DNA from: Anthonomus grandis grandis
Lineage: Eukaryota; Arthropoda; Insecta; Coleoptera; Curculionidae
Direction of reading: 5' to 3'
Assembly: GCF_022605725.1 (NCBI RefSeq)
Contig: NC_065560.1
Span: forward strand, 21,071,052 to 21,135,051
Length of the DNA stretch: 64,000 nucleotides
The translations under genes and the position numbers were made by a program. Positions within the stretch are counted from its first letter, which is position 1. Each line of letters begins with the position of its first letter. Positions 34,645-45,695 of this stretch are shown here, in pieces. The notes below the pieces were generated by a model. That model was not told the DNA's origin and searched no databases. It was given only the letters and a program-made list of their open reading frames with translations.

Positions 34645-34953
34645 TTTAACAAGAAAATAGCGACCGGTTTTAAATTTAATCTTTGCTGATTAAGCAGGAA
34701 GCTAGGAAAAAAATAACGTTAAACGTATGCAATCTCATATTGGCGGTGCAGTATGGTGGGGATAAGAATTGTCTCGTTTTTCGATGAACGAGCGGAGAGC
34801 CGTGCGGCAGAAATATCAGTGTTGCGAAACGTATTAATTTGAAAACGGCATGTATTGTGCCCTCTGTCTGTCTCATGCGGACTCCATATGTCCCCTCTCG
34901 CTTACGCTCATAGACTATTTCCTATAGGCGAGGTTTGAATGATTATATCTGTA

Positions 34954-35440
34954 TAATAAATTGCTGGGTACTCACCCTCAGTCTTCTTCTGGCAGTCTCA
35001 ATTAACCACCACCAATTAAACACAGTCACTTTGTAGAAATTAGATAGCCGTAAAAATTATTGGTTTTAATACTTTCGGTGCGAATCGTAGTACCGTACTA
35101 CTTCTAGTCTCGCAGTGTCACTAGCGGTCAAAAACCGCAAGAGCGGAGCTGTACACTGTGCGCGCATTTACAGCTGTGTGTTTTTAAGAACAGGAAAATA
35201 TTTAAATTAATTAACATCTACTAACACATTTACGGAGAATTAATGTTGGAAATTTGATTCAGCAGCGGCATATGGATTTTTATCAGAGCACCGATGCCAG
35301 TTATGTGTGTTGTTAATACCGTGGCGAGTGAAGTTGATTCATCAGCGAATACTATTGATGAAATTCATTGAATTGATTTATTCAATTCCAGTCTACTAGC
35401 GAGATTACTGGGTTCCAGGTGTTGTACCCATTGTACATGA
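34954..35440. other. Spacer, no gene recognised
   Basis: A consensus donor on minus (CTGAGG then GTGAGTACC, about 34970) hints at a non-coding exon; nothing else supports a gene. Confidence 0.3.
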
Positions 35441-35449
35441 AATAATTGC

Positions 35450-35792
35450 AAATCTGGCTTATGTAATGTCCGTCATACCTTTATGTGAGGAACACCGATA
35501 TGTACAGCAATTCTCCGTAAACACGTACCAGGACTACGTTCCACCCACTTAAGAATTTGTTCTAATTCATCCAAGTTTTGTTGGGTACACTACCAGTCTC
35601 ACGCAGTTTGGCAAAGACACGAGTAAATATTCTTGGCCTCGGTATTCGTCTGTTCGGAAATCGTCGACCATAATCTCTACAAGATGTTTCGGCACTTCCG
35701 TTGCAGGCACCGTCTGCGTGCGTAAAAGCCTGCGGCATTCTTAACACTTTGAAAATTGGTGATGGCAATACTGTAATAGATAACTGAGCCAT
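35450..35792 (-). pseudogene. Mariner transposase N-terminus, relic
   Basis: YGRRFPNRRIPRPRIFTRVF and KLRETGSV near 35640, then WVERSPGTCLRRIAVHIGV near 35510. This is the double helix-turn-helix region of DD41D mariners, much like the N-terminus at 55295. The catalytic part is absent. Confidence 0.65.
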
Positions 35793-35862
35793 ATTTTAGC
35801 GAGTAACCGCCTATTATGATCTTTAACGCAGTGTCCTACGTGAGCGATCAGTTGCAATGCTG

Positions 35863-37991
35863 CTTTTTTTTTTAATGCTAAACACAAGCACAAGAGGAAA
35901 GTCCTATGTCACTCTTGGAGTGGTGCTTGCGCGAAGATATTTGTGGGCATTTATCTTGAATCGCTGTAGGTTGTATGTGTCGGGAAATATGTGAGGTGGA
36001 AGCCCGTTCCACAAAGAAGATGTTCTCCAGATGAATGAGTCCCGATACAGCGACGTCCTTGGGGTAGGCAGGTGAACTCGATGTTGATGAGCCGCAACTG
36101 CTAGACGCGTCCTTCTTGCCGGAACAGCCCTGGGTGGAATCAGGCCTGCCAGCTCAAAGAAGCACTTACCGTGATAATAACGGTAGAATAAACAGAGATC
36201 AGCCACCTTTCTCCTGTGCTCCAGACTATCCAGACTCTTTGTCAGTTCTGGTTTGTCGATAAGACGAATAGCTCTCTTCTGTATAGATTCCAGCAGGTTT
36301 AAACTATGCTTGGGTGCAGAGCTCCAGACATGCGAGCAATACTCGAGGGAAGGGCGTATTTGAGCCTTATAAAGAGTCAGCAGCTGTTCTGGTGTATACA
36401 GTTTTTTCATTTTGAAAAGCACTCCAAGTTTTTTGGAAGCCGCCCTGGCGACCTCGGCAACGTGGTCATGCCAAGACACACTGTTGGTGACCTCGACTCC
36501 TAGAAGATGTAAAGATGATTTCATTGGCAATGTTTTCCCTGCCATAACCAGCTCCGGGCCACCAAGGTTAGTCTTCATCGTAAATACTGCAGCCTGGGTT
36601 TTTTTAGCGTTAAAATTGATCAAATTGTTATCGCCCCACTCCAAGATTGCTCTAATATCGTTGTTGGTTAAAGCTACTTATTGCTGCTTAAGATTCTGAG
36701 AACTTGCGGTTGTCGTTGGTTTGGCGGACTTAAATGTGGAAATAAGTGTGCTGTCGTCCGCAAAGCTGTAGATTGGATTGACATATATCAATCATTGATA
36801 TATACCAAGAAAAGGCTGGGGGATAGAATGCATCCTTGAGGGACTCCAGCGTTAATGTTAAATTTGTCGGAGAGGTATCCATCAATGGCTACTTGGATTG
36901 TTCGTTGTTCAAGAAAACTTTTGATCCAATTCAATAATGAGTTTTGTATGCCGATTGAGGAGAGCTTGGTTAGTAGTCCCTCATGCCACACTCTGTCAAA
37001 TGCCTTGGAAATGTCAAGAGCGACTGAGCAGGACTCGCGGGACTCGAACTAGTGCAATCAGGCGGTAGTTAGAGGGCATCGTCTTCTTACCCTTTTTGGG
37101 TACAGCTTGCACTCGAGCAGTTTTCCAGCTTGTTGGAAATTGGCCCTGCTTATACGATGCCGTGAACAGTCTACATAAGGGCGGAGTCAATTCGTCTGCA
37201 CAACGTTTTAGTATTAGGGCTGGAATTCCATCGGGTCCAGTAGCTTTCTTGGTGTCTACGCTTTTAAGAATTTTATTTATAATTCGTTGGGGAAACGAAA
37301 TTTCTCCCATCGATGAATTCACCGTTGGCAAATATGGCGGTGTTTTGCCTTGCGAGTGCAGAGTAGAATTGGACGCGAAGAGTTTACCCAGTATGTTGGC
37401 TTTTTCCCTTGCTGTTACCGCGATAGAACCATCATCTGCTGTTAGGGGTGGCAAGGCCGACTTAGCAAATCCTTGACTAACGGCTTTCGATACCGACCAG
37501 AAAGATCTTGTTCCATTTGGGCAGTTTAGCAGTTTGTTTTTGATCCTGTTGTTGTGACTCTCTTTGCATTCATCAATAATTCGCTTGCAGCTATTTGTGG
37601 AGGCTAAAAAGTTCTTCCGATTTTCGATGGAAGGATGTTGACGCCATTTGCGATATGCTGCGTTTTTAGTGTTTACTGCGTTTTTACTGCCTTTTTGCAA
37701 TTCAGGTTGAACCATTGCTTGTTGTTTAATCCGCATTTAGTAGAAAAAGGCATATAAGCTTCCATTCCTGCCAAGATCGTCTCTGTAATTTGGGTTGCAC
37801 ATTCTGAGATGTTATTGGTTCTAAAGCAGACTTCTTTCCAAGGGAATGAGCAATTAAATTCCCGAAGATGGTTCCACTCTGCTGATTTAGAGTGCCATAC
37901 CTTCCGCGGCATCGGAGGATCCTGCGTTTTAACCTGCAACTGGCAAGAGACTGTTATCAATTTGTGGTCCGATGTCCGATGTTCGATGTGC
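35863..37991 (-). pseudogene. Jockey/CR1-like LINE with internal deletions, in Harbinger
   Basis: The insert is flanked by TTGCAATGCTG (35852-35862) and TTGCGATGCTG (37992-38002), with a poly(A) tail seen as T's at 35864-35873. On minus: pre-RT linker (37740-37960), KKATGPDGIPALILKRC near 37240, NYRLIAL near 37050, then a deletion. ISKAFDRVWHEG follows near 37000, then GVPQGCILSPSLF near 36840 and FADDSTLIS near 36760. The C-terminus reads YKAQIRPSLEYCSHVWSS near 36330 and WNGLPPHIFPDTYNLQRFK near 35980. A frameshift follows FLVYIND and a stop lies near 36675. Confidence 0.85.
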
Positions 37992-38152
37992 TTGCGATGC
38001 TGAGCGCGTAGATAATATATTAATAACTAGATAATAGATAGATAATATATTAATAACTAGGGCTGAGCGAAGCGATGCGATGCGTCAAAATCAAACGGCT
38101 ATCGATCATATGGCATGGCCTACGTGAGCGATTGCACGCGACAAGCGGCGTA

Positions 38153-40135
38153 CCGGGTGTACCACAGATGTAAAAAGCTCCGCGGAGCTATTTACATCTG
38201 TGGGGTGTACAATTAAGAGAGGTCGCCGGCCATATCTCAGTAACTTGTCATCCCACAGCAGAGGGAAAAAAATATTTCCTATAAAAGCGGCAAAGAGAAA
38301 TCGTTGGAAATTATTTACAAGTTCGTACGATGACCGCTAGGGGGCGTAATACAACATTGAAATAGAAAAAATTGGTTTTATGGAAAATATTCAAAGTAAA
38401 TCCTAGAGAAGAATGATGCCATTTTAAAGTATGATAAATTCTAAATATTTTTTATTTCAAACTTTTTTTTTTAATCTTTTTCAATACACAGTCGAGGTTG
38501 TTGCGTTGACAGAACCGTTGTCTAGATTTCTGCTGTGGGTAAGGAATTTATTGCATTGCGTATTTGGTCCTGCATGTCGTTCTATGTTTTGGGTGGGGTG
38601 ACAAAAACAAAATCTTTAATCCTTCCCCACAGATAAAAATTTAGAACAGTCAGATCTGGGGATCGAGCAAGTCAAGGAAAAATACTTCCTCTTCCTATCC
38701 ACAAACGATACTGTCTGGTTAAGTATTGACGAACTTGAACTACAAAATGTGCAGGGCAACCATCATGTTAGAAAATTATTTGCCCTCTTGTTTCCAAATC
38801 AACATCTTCCAAATACACATTACCAGAAAGTGTTTGATTGAAAAAGGAAGGACCAATAATTTTTCCGCCAATAATGCCGCACCTTCATTTATAGTCCATC
38901 TGCCTTGGTGTTGAGTCTCGCAAATCCAACAGGGATTTTGTTGTGCCCAATAATGCAGATTATACAGGTTTACACCACCATCACTTCTAAATGATGCCTC
39001 GTCCGTCCATAATATCTTCGAGATAAATCGGGGATCTTCTCTAATCATGTTCAACAGCCAATAACAGAAATTGAGTCTATTATCAAAGTCTTTTTCGAGA
39101 AGCGCCTGGTGCAGAACTACGTGATATGGATGATGTCTAAGTAAAAAAAAATGAATATAAGATAATAGGATGCTTATTAGTGTTGTAACAAATAAAAATG
39201 GGTACCTATGCTCTTTCAGAATATTTTCTACTACGTATCGAGGGACACTCCCAATTCCCTAGAAATATTTCGGATGCTTATGTGAGGGTTTATTTCAATA
39301 TAGGCGAAAATATTTATTACGTTTGCCTCTATGCGCCCTCGCTTTCGTCTTCGATGAATATTGCCGCGAATAAGGAAGTATTTTTCCTTGACCTGCTCGA
39401 TCCCCAGATCTGACTGTTGAAAATGAAGGAAAACAGTTTGAGCATCTAAGACACTATTAATAATATAAAACAATTTATTTATTAGAAAAATTTGAGTTCT
39501 GAAGTTTTAATTTTATTGTTCAAAAACATTTTAATTTATTATTTCGGAAGAAAATAAGATATCGAGTTGCGGTTTGCACCAGTTTCTATGTTTTTTCATG
39601 CTCTTTTAGCCTAAATGAAAAAAATTACATCGTTGTATTTAATATTTGCCAGAAAATCGCTGAAAAAGTACAAATTAAAATAAACCGCCCTCTAGCGCTC
39701 AACAAAATAACTAAAACGGCTAAGTAATTATACCACATAAAAGCCTAATAATTATCCTTTAAAATAAAAGTAAGCTCGTTAAAATTCGTTAGGCCAGTCC
39801 AAAGTTATCAAGAATTTTAGATATAAATATTCAACCCTTCCCCCACCTATTATTTGACAGATTAAAGAAAAATGATTGAATTAAAAAATGTTTAGAATTT
39901 ATAATACTTTTAAATGGCAGCATTCTTTTCTAGGATTTACTTTAAATATTTTCAATAAAACCAATTTTTTCTATTTCAATGTTGTATTACGCCCCCTAGC
40001 GGTCATCGTACGAACTTGTAAATAATTTCCAGCAATTTCTCTTTGCCGCTTTTATCAGAAATTTTTTTTTCCCTACGCTGTGCGATGATTAGTTACTCAG
40101 ATATGGCCGGCGACCTCTCTTAGTTGTGCACCCGG
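38153..40135 (-). mobile_element. Mariner with about 300-bp inverted ends, decayed transposase
   Basis: TA-flanked ends starting CCGGGTG are inverted over about 300 bp (38153-38490 and about 39850-40135), sharing AGAGAGGTCGCCGGCCATAT and GACCGCTAGGGGGCGTAATA. On minus the transposase remnant reads INPHISIRNISRELGVS near 39280, ILWTDEASF (first Asp) near 39000, HDGCPAHF (second Asp) near 38765 and ARSPDLTVLNFYLWG near 38660. There a stop precedes ARSP and Asn sits at the third catalytic place. A stretch at about 39375-39415 is an inverted copy of about 38646-38690, so part of the element has been rearranged. Confidence 0.8.
38162..38203. repeat. 42-bp near-perfect palindrome flanked by 6-bp repeat
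   Basis: Two 21-bp arms with one mismatch, starting CCACAGATGTAAA. GGTGTA flanks both sides (38156-38161, 38204-38209). The opposite inverted end of the host mariner lacks it, reading GGTGCA directly into the next base, so this is an insertion into the left arm. Confidence 0.85.
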
Positions 40136-40222
40136 TACATATGATACAAAGCGATGCGACATAATCAGTTGGGTTGATAATTTCGCGCGATTCGCACGTG
40201 ATTGTCGGAACTAAATCAAAGC

Positions 40223-41631
40223 ATGGATCTAGAAATTTTAATCAATTTAATACAGGAACGTCCTGTTTTGTGAGACAAGAGAAATAAGAGTTACCACGAC
40301 AGACTATTAACGCACAGAGAATGGAAAAAGGTCGGTGAAGTCATGGGAACGACATGTAAGTACAAAAATATCAACAATAAAATCAAATTTATGTTTTTCG
40401 GTTTTTTTATGCGGATGTGTTTCCCGTCGATGCTTCCAATGCAGTGAGGATATTGCCATCTGTCCCAAAAGCTTTGCGCTATTAATTTGAAGTCTTTTAC
40501 AGTGGGTTTAGCCATGTGAACTGGTAATAATGTTTTCCATATGGCTATACAAACTTCTATGACAATCTTGGAAACAGATGATTTCGAAATTCTGAATGAG
40601 AAAGCGATTTGGCGAAATTGTACCCCAGTAGCCATGTATCTGAAATCAAAACGTTATTTATTTATACAAGCTCTAAAAATTATTTGATGTAACAGAGTAA
40701 AACATTCAGAACAACCCGAGAAACAGCCCTTGAAAAAAAAAATATTTCCATTACAGTACAACTGGAGTATGGAATAAAAGCAGGTTTAATTCACAAATTT
40801 TTTGTTTTAGATGATACCGTCAAGTAAAAATGGAAACATCTGCGGGATACTTATTGTAGGAAATTGAAAAAAATTCCAAAACCCCGTTCAGAAGCTGATG
40901 CTGATAGCGAACCAAAATATAAAGCCACATGGCCTTATTTTGAATGCATGTCATTTTTAAGAATAATAATAAAGCTTTGAAAAACTACTGGTAACATCGG
41001 ACAATCAGAAAATTTACAAGAAATCTCTAACGAAGAAAGCAATAGTACAATTCTATCGGTATCGGCAACTATGGATGACGAATCACAAAACACAGGTGAA
41101 CATAATATAATTGTTGAATAAATTAGTGAGCTTGAGTCGTGGATGTCTATGGCAGAGGACAGCAGTTCTACAGCAGAAACAGCATGCACGGAAAGCAATG
41201 ATCACATCACTCTGCAACCAGGGACTACGATTTCCACATCTGAGCTAGACACACAAGACTGCATCATTCTCCAACAGATGCTCTCTAGTTCCATTCTTCA
41301 GCAGACGCCGTCACGTTCCATGCCTCCAAAGCGCGCAGCTCCAGTAACACAAAATCGCTCTTGTAAGAAAAAAAAAGTTGGCGAAGAATTTCATGAGGCT
41401 TTCCTTGAAATTGAAAGAGAGATAATAAACTTTTTGCGTAAGGAACAAATCAAAGAGGACGATGATGACATATGCTGGTTCAAGTCTTTATTACCGTTTA
41501 TGAATCAACTCCCAGCATTAAATAAACTGCAGTTTAGGACACATATGCAACAAATATTAATAAAAGAACTGGAAAAAAATTATTCAGCTTTGCCCTCCTC
41601 TAAGGTTACTCCTACAAACATGTTAGAGTAG
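40223..41631 (+). pseudogene. Harbinger accessory gene: MADF-BESS protein
   Basis: Exon 1 (40223-40355) starts MDLEILINLIQERPVL and continues, past an in-frame stop in place of a Trp, with REWKKVGEVMG: the first half of a MADF (Myb/SANT-like) domain. The donor is GTAAGT at 40356. Exon 2 starts at 40811 after TTTGTTTTAG and gives KWKHLRDTYCRKL and WPYFECMSFL, the rest of MADF. A Ser/Thr-rich stretch leads to a BESS motif (ICWFKSLLPFMNQLPALNKL) near 41490. Such proteins partner the transposase in DNA binding and nuclear import. At least four in-frame stops lie before 41143, so it is a pseudogene. Confidence 0.8.
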
Positions 41632-42018
41632 ATCATAAGTAATAACCACTGTATTGAGATATTAACTATATTATTCAGAATTTCATTAGATTTTTTTGTG
41701 AACTTTTTTTTTTACTTACCTCACGGTCAGCATTAATCTTGCTTCGACAGATATAGGCCGTTGGAAGTTTGTAGAACTTATTAGTATTGCAGGTTTTATA
41801 GCCTTTAAAATGTAATCAAATGTTGTTGGTAACATTCGTGCATACTCCTTAAATTTGGTGGGTTGACTTCTCAACTGTTCATACAAATGATGGAATTCAC
41901 CATGTAAATGCCTTGCCAAGTATATAATATTGGTTTTACTTGTTTTGCGTTGAATTTTTTTCACGAATTTGTATTTCAAGTAAGAGTTTTCGAGCAAAAA
42001 AGAAATGCGTTTGTTCAT
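40395..42018 (-). pseudogene. Harbinger transposase, N-terminal half, two exons
   Basis: Exon 1 (42018 to 41720) starts MNKRISFLLENSYLKYKFVK, has FKEYARMLPTTFDYILKAIK, and ends EARLMLTVR at a GTAAGT donor. Exon 2 starts at 40639 after TTTGATTTCAG and reads MATGVQFRQIAFSFRISKS and CIGSIDGKHIRIKKP, where the Asp of SIDGKH is the first catalytic residue of DDE_Tnp_4 transposases. Just after this the homology stops and the frame runs into the first intron of the MADF gene, so the C-terminal two thirds were deleted. The MADF exons lie between and beside these exons on the other strand because of that deletion. Confidence 0.82.
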
Positions 42019-42169
42019 AGTGAAACCACCGTGAAACGCTGTGGCATGACTGATGTGAACGACGCGATTCCCACATAGGACAGCGGCATCGAATCGCATC
42101 GCTTCGCCCCTCATCGCATCGCGTCGTTAGCTTCGTCGCAACTGATCGCTCACGTAGGAGTAGGACGTA

Positions 42170-42465
42170 AGACATCTCATTCGAGCGATCAGGTCATGTC
42201 ACCGTATAAGGCTCTTTAACCCTTTGTTAGCGGTCTGCCGAAGCCGCAAATAAACTTGATATGCCAGGGGAAGATATACAAACAATAATAAACAATAAAT
42301 TGATGTCAAATTTTTTATATTTTTTGAGTTGATAATCATTAGATTTGTTAGTATTGGTTTATTTAGTTTCTCTGTGTTATTTGCGTTGAAAAGCTTTGAG
42401 AATAAGAAATTTGGGATAATTATTAATTATTGTGATTTTTGTTTTTCCTTTAGTAATAGTGCAAG
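42170..42465. other. Spacer, no gene seen
   Basis: Nothing recognised between the Harbinger end and the large TIR unit. Confidence 0.4.
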
Positions 42466-42604
42466 ATCCCAGGCCCCCCAGACGTTACTGATTTTCTCCC
42501 GTTCGAAAATTTTAGAATTTGTACAGTAATATATGTCTAAGGACTCATGCATACCCGCTAGCTCGTGTACGAGGCCCTTTTACGGGTAAAAGGTAAGAAA
42601 GGTA

Positions 42605-44359
42605 CCGTAAACCGGGGTTACTTTGTCACCTTTTGAACACACTTTTACTTGTAACTCCGGTATCCTTCGGAATTTGGGTGGCCAAAAATTATGAGTATAC
42701 CGACGAAATCATCCTCAACAACTACAACTATGCTAATTTTTTTTATAAAAAGCGATTTAGCTAAAAAAAAATATATTGATGGTGACAAAGTAACCCCGTG
42801 GTTGGGGCTACTTTGTCACAAAGTTTTATTAACGTTTAAAACACCTTAAACGACGTTATACTGACAAAGAAACCCCAGATATGGGGCTAAAATATATTGG
42901 CGTGTGTCATATAGGTAGGTACCTATTTTTTTTTAACATCCAAATGGTGAAAAACATGAAAAATAAACAACATGCTTATACAAAAATATTAATTTCTAGT
43001 AAATAAACCAGAAAACAAAACAAGAAAATAGAAAACAAACTTATACCTACATTTTGGTATCGGTAGGTAGTACGCAATTAATGCCTAAATAAACAGGAAC
43101 TTAAATACACAACCTTAATGCTGTAGTAAACATACAAAAATATTCAACTTAACATAAACTCAACAAAACAAAAAGTGAAAACTTCACTGAGGTTAATCAA
43201 TACGGCACTAAACGTTAAGGCACTAGACTTTAGTTAGGCACATATTTATATCTAATGGTTGCATTAGATGTGTGGCATTGGGAGGAAACGGGCTCATATA
43301 TATATCATGTTCTTGTGCTGCCTGTACGACACTTGGAGCAAAATGGCTGGCCAAGTTGTCTCCTACGAGGATCATTCTTTTTCCAGGTTCTCTTGTTCTT
43401 AGGACATGTGGAATTAAAATTTCCTTATACCATATCTCGAATAAGTTGGCGTCAAACCAGCCACTTGGACTATTTTTGTAAACTGTTCCTGGTGGGCCGC
43501 CTTTACACCAGTTTTCATAAATATTATTGGCTTTATATACCACCATGGGCGGCAACAAGACTCCACTGGCGCTACCGCAGACCATTATGCTAATGGCTGT
43601 CCTGGAATGAATTTGGACACGTTCGACCCTTTTCGAGTTTCGTGAAATAATGACTTTTCTAGCACCGGGGTCATCAGTGACGTTTGTTTCGTCATAGTCA
43701 TATATATGATCCCCACTAGAGTCTAATAATGCAGGTGTAATATTTGCAAAAAACTTCAAGACATCCTCTTGGTCCACTGAGGATCGGAATCTTTTGATAT
43801 TCGAGGCTATTCGAACAGATAAATTGTTTCGTTTGATGAAAGCACTAACCATATCATCCCCAGGGGTGTTGTCTTTTAATACAGGTATAACAATACCCTT
43901 TTTGTCAGGGTATTTTTTAATAACAGCCTTTATATCTGCCTTTGTTAGTGGATATCCCCATTCTGCCACGACTCCCAAGGATCTTGATATTAACCCTTCT
44001 TCTTCCTTACTGAGGACTGTCGGATGTCCAACAGACTTTGGGTGCCTTCCAAGGCATTTATAGACTAGAGTCATACGTGGGATCCTATAGGTTTGGGCCG
44101 CTAGTTTTTTGCTCATACCACTTCAAACGGCCTCCACTGCTTTTACTAAATTTTCTTTGTTATAGTTGGCATATAGCCGGCTGCCAGGGGTTTTTGCGTA
44201 GGTCCTCATGGTTTAATTAGTTACTTGGATCTGTTACAAAAGAACTATCATTATGTTTTAAATTGCAGCCGCACATTTTTCCCTTTATAAAAAAAACAAT
44301 GGCGCGCTACTGGACGTGACAAAGTAACCTCGGGGTGACAAAGTAACCCCGGTTTACGG
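42605..44359 (-). mobile_element. pogo-type element 1
   Basis: 25-bp inverted ends starting CCGTAAACCGGGGTTACTTT (42605-42629, 44335-44359), TA on both sides. The opposite arm of the host TIR unit lacks it, which confirms the insertion site. The GTGACAAAGTAACC motif of the ends recurs inside, near 42782, 42807 (inverted) and 44316, as likely transposase-binding repeats. Confidence 0.92.
43223..44209 (-). pseudogene. pogo/Tigger-type transposase, C-terminally truncated
   Basis: It starts at 44209 (MRTYAKTPGSRLYANY) with an in-frame TGA about 29 codons in, then a psq-type helix-turn-helix (LAAQTYRIPRMTLVYK) and a CENP-B-like middle. The DDE_1 core shows YDYDETNVTDDPG (first Asp) near 43690, ILVGDNLASHF (second Asp) near 43350, and PPNATHLMQPLD (third Asp) near 43275. 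It stops right after that, about 100 residues short of usual length, so the 3' end was deleted. Otherwise well kept. Confidence 0.88.
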
Positions 44360-44730
44360 TACATAAAAATGTGACTTGTCTTATTTAAATTCTTCCTGCT
44401 GGTTTTAGGATGTGTTTTACAAAATAGTGTAAAAAATCATTATCCAATATTGCCAGACTGTGGGCGGTAACTTCCGCCAGACGCTTTAAAGTTGCACTAA
44501 AAATATTTGCATCTTACTTATTTTCTTACTTTTAATTTTTATATATGACATTCAGGGGACTATTTTAATAACTTTTGTATGCAGCCAGACCAACCCCATA
44601 GGCCAATCATCCCCCCAGATACCATTAACGTTATGCTGTGTGTGTAAGCGCGACAGCATTATCCATGCATTTGAGTGTGAGTGAGATAGTTAGTCCGCTG
44701 TATAAGACGGTTTCATGAAATTAAAGTGGT

Positions 44731-45279
44731 TAATGGTTTTGATGAATATCAAAATATAAATTTAGCATTATTTCCATAAAAAATTTAATTGGAGTATAAT
44801 AAATTTCGTGAAATCATTACTAGAAGATTTCAATATTCAATAACATAAAAAAATAAAACATCTAATGTTTGTCCTGATTGTCTCATTCTTCAAAGAATTG
44901 ATCAAAGTCAAAAGGTTTAAGTTCTTGTCAATAATAATAAAAAAGTTTTTAAAATCTACTTAAATATTAATTTCAAATTTTTAATACTCGTCAATAAACT
45001 CAGTACAGACCAAAGGATTTAATATAAAGTTATACAGATATATATTGAATTTTATTAGGCTTAAATGCTAAAACGATAAGTTTTTTAATTAATATTTCAA
45101 ATAAAGTTTTTTTAATAGTAATCAATTTATTCAAATTAAATTTTATTAGTTTTTTCAAAATTAAGTACAAAAAATAATCAGTATTAAAATATTTTTTATT
45201 CGTATTTTATTGACATCTAATATTCGCTATCAGCATTGTAGAGATATTTAAGATATTTGGTAACTGTGCAGCTGGATGT
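44731..45279. other. AT-rich spacer, no gene seen
   Basis: No open frame or repeat recognised. Confidence 0.4.
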
Positions 45280-45552
45280 TTAGCCATACATCCAAATCGT
45301 ATCAATTGAGTTGTATAATGGTAGATTAACAGGTTGTACATATTCAGCTTTGTGGACTGTCGATTGTAGAACATCCATCTTCTTCGGTTTTTTTGGATAT
45401 GAAACTTCTTCTAAAGATATAACCTCAAAAGTTCTACGTCTCCTTTTCTTCGGGTTCAAGTCTTCTTCACCATTGACAGAAGATACGTTTAATTCTTCTG
45501 ATTCGTCGGGAATATCCAAATCAAAATTTTGATATTTAAATTTTGATACCAT
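45280..45552 (-). CDS. Hypothetical 90-aa nuclear-type protein
   Basis: The frame starts MVSKFKYQNFDLDIPDESEE and holds a strong basic cluster NPKKRRRR plus YPKKPKK, as in nuclear import signals. It ends at WMYG followed by a stop; beyond the stop the same frame reads TSSCTVTKYLKYLYNADSEY, so the stop may be a mutation in a longer gene. No family is recognised. It lies inside the 11-kb TIR unit and could be its second gene or a later insert. Confidence 0.35.
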   Translation of the reverse strand: MVSKFKYQNFDLDIPDESEELNVSSVNGEEDLNPKKRRRRTFEVISLEEVSYPKKPKKMDVLQSTVHKAEYVQPVNLPLYNSIDTIWMYG

Positions 45553-45695
45553 TCGAAATTATCGTAAGCAACACCAGTGCAGAGCTGTGGAGATTTTTTT
45601 ATTGTTTCAGGGCTCTAATTTCATTTTTCAATTGAAGTATACGTAGCTTCTGGTTCTAGCTCTTCAATTGCTGAAATACGTAAAGAGATTTGTCA

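Larger units (their letters stand above)
31743..34951 (-). mobile_element. Mariner (DD41D type) carrying a later insertion
   Basis: TA-flanked ends: CAGATATGATCATTC at 31743 and, inverted, CAGATATAATCATTC at 34951, each followed by a CGCCTATAGGAA block. Removing the 1458-bp insert and one copy of its 7-bp duplication leaves about 1744 bp, a sensible mariner size. Confidence 0.8.
35833..42165 (-). mobile_element. PIF/Harbinger unit with nested LINE and mariner
   Basis: CCTACGTGAGCGATCAGTTGC occurs at the left (about 35834-35854) and inverted at the right (about 42143-42163), bracketing the two signature genes of Harbinger elements: a DDE transposase on minus and a MADF-BESS protein on plus. 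GCGATGCGA repeats cluster inside both ends (about 38069, 40151, 42092-42128). The true termini and 3-bp duplication were not resolved. Confidence 0.65.

Noticed and set aside
34954..35060. Host-gene exon based on a good minus-strand splice donor
   Set aside because: A single donor with no coding frame or acceptor is too little.
35833..42165. TTA/TAA duplication for the first Harbinger unit
   Set aside because: TTA on the left and TAA on the right are not direct repeats, so I did not claim them.
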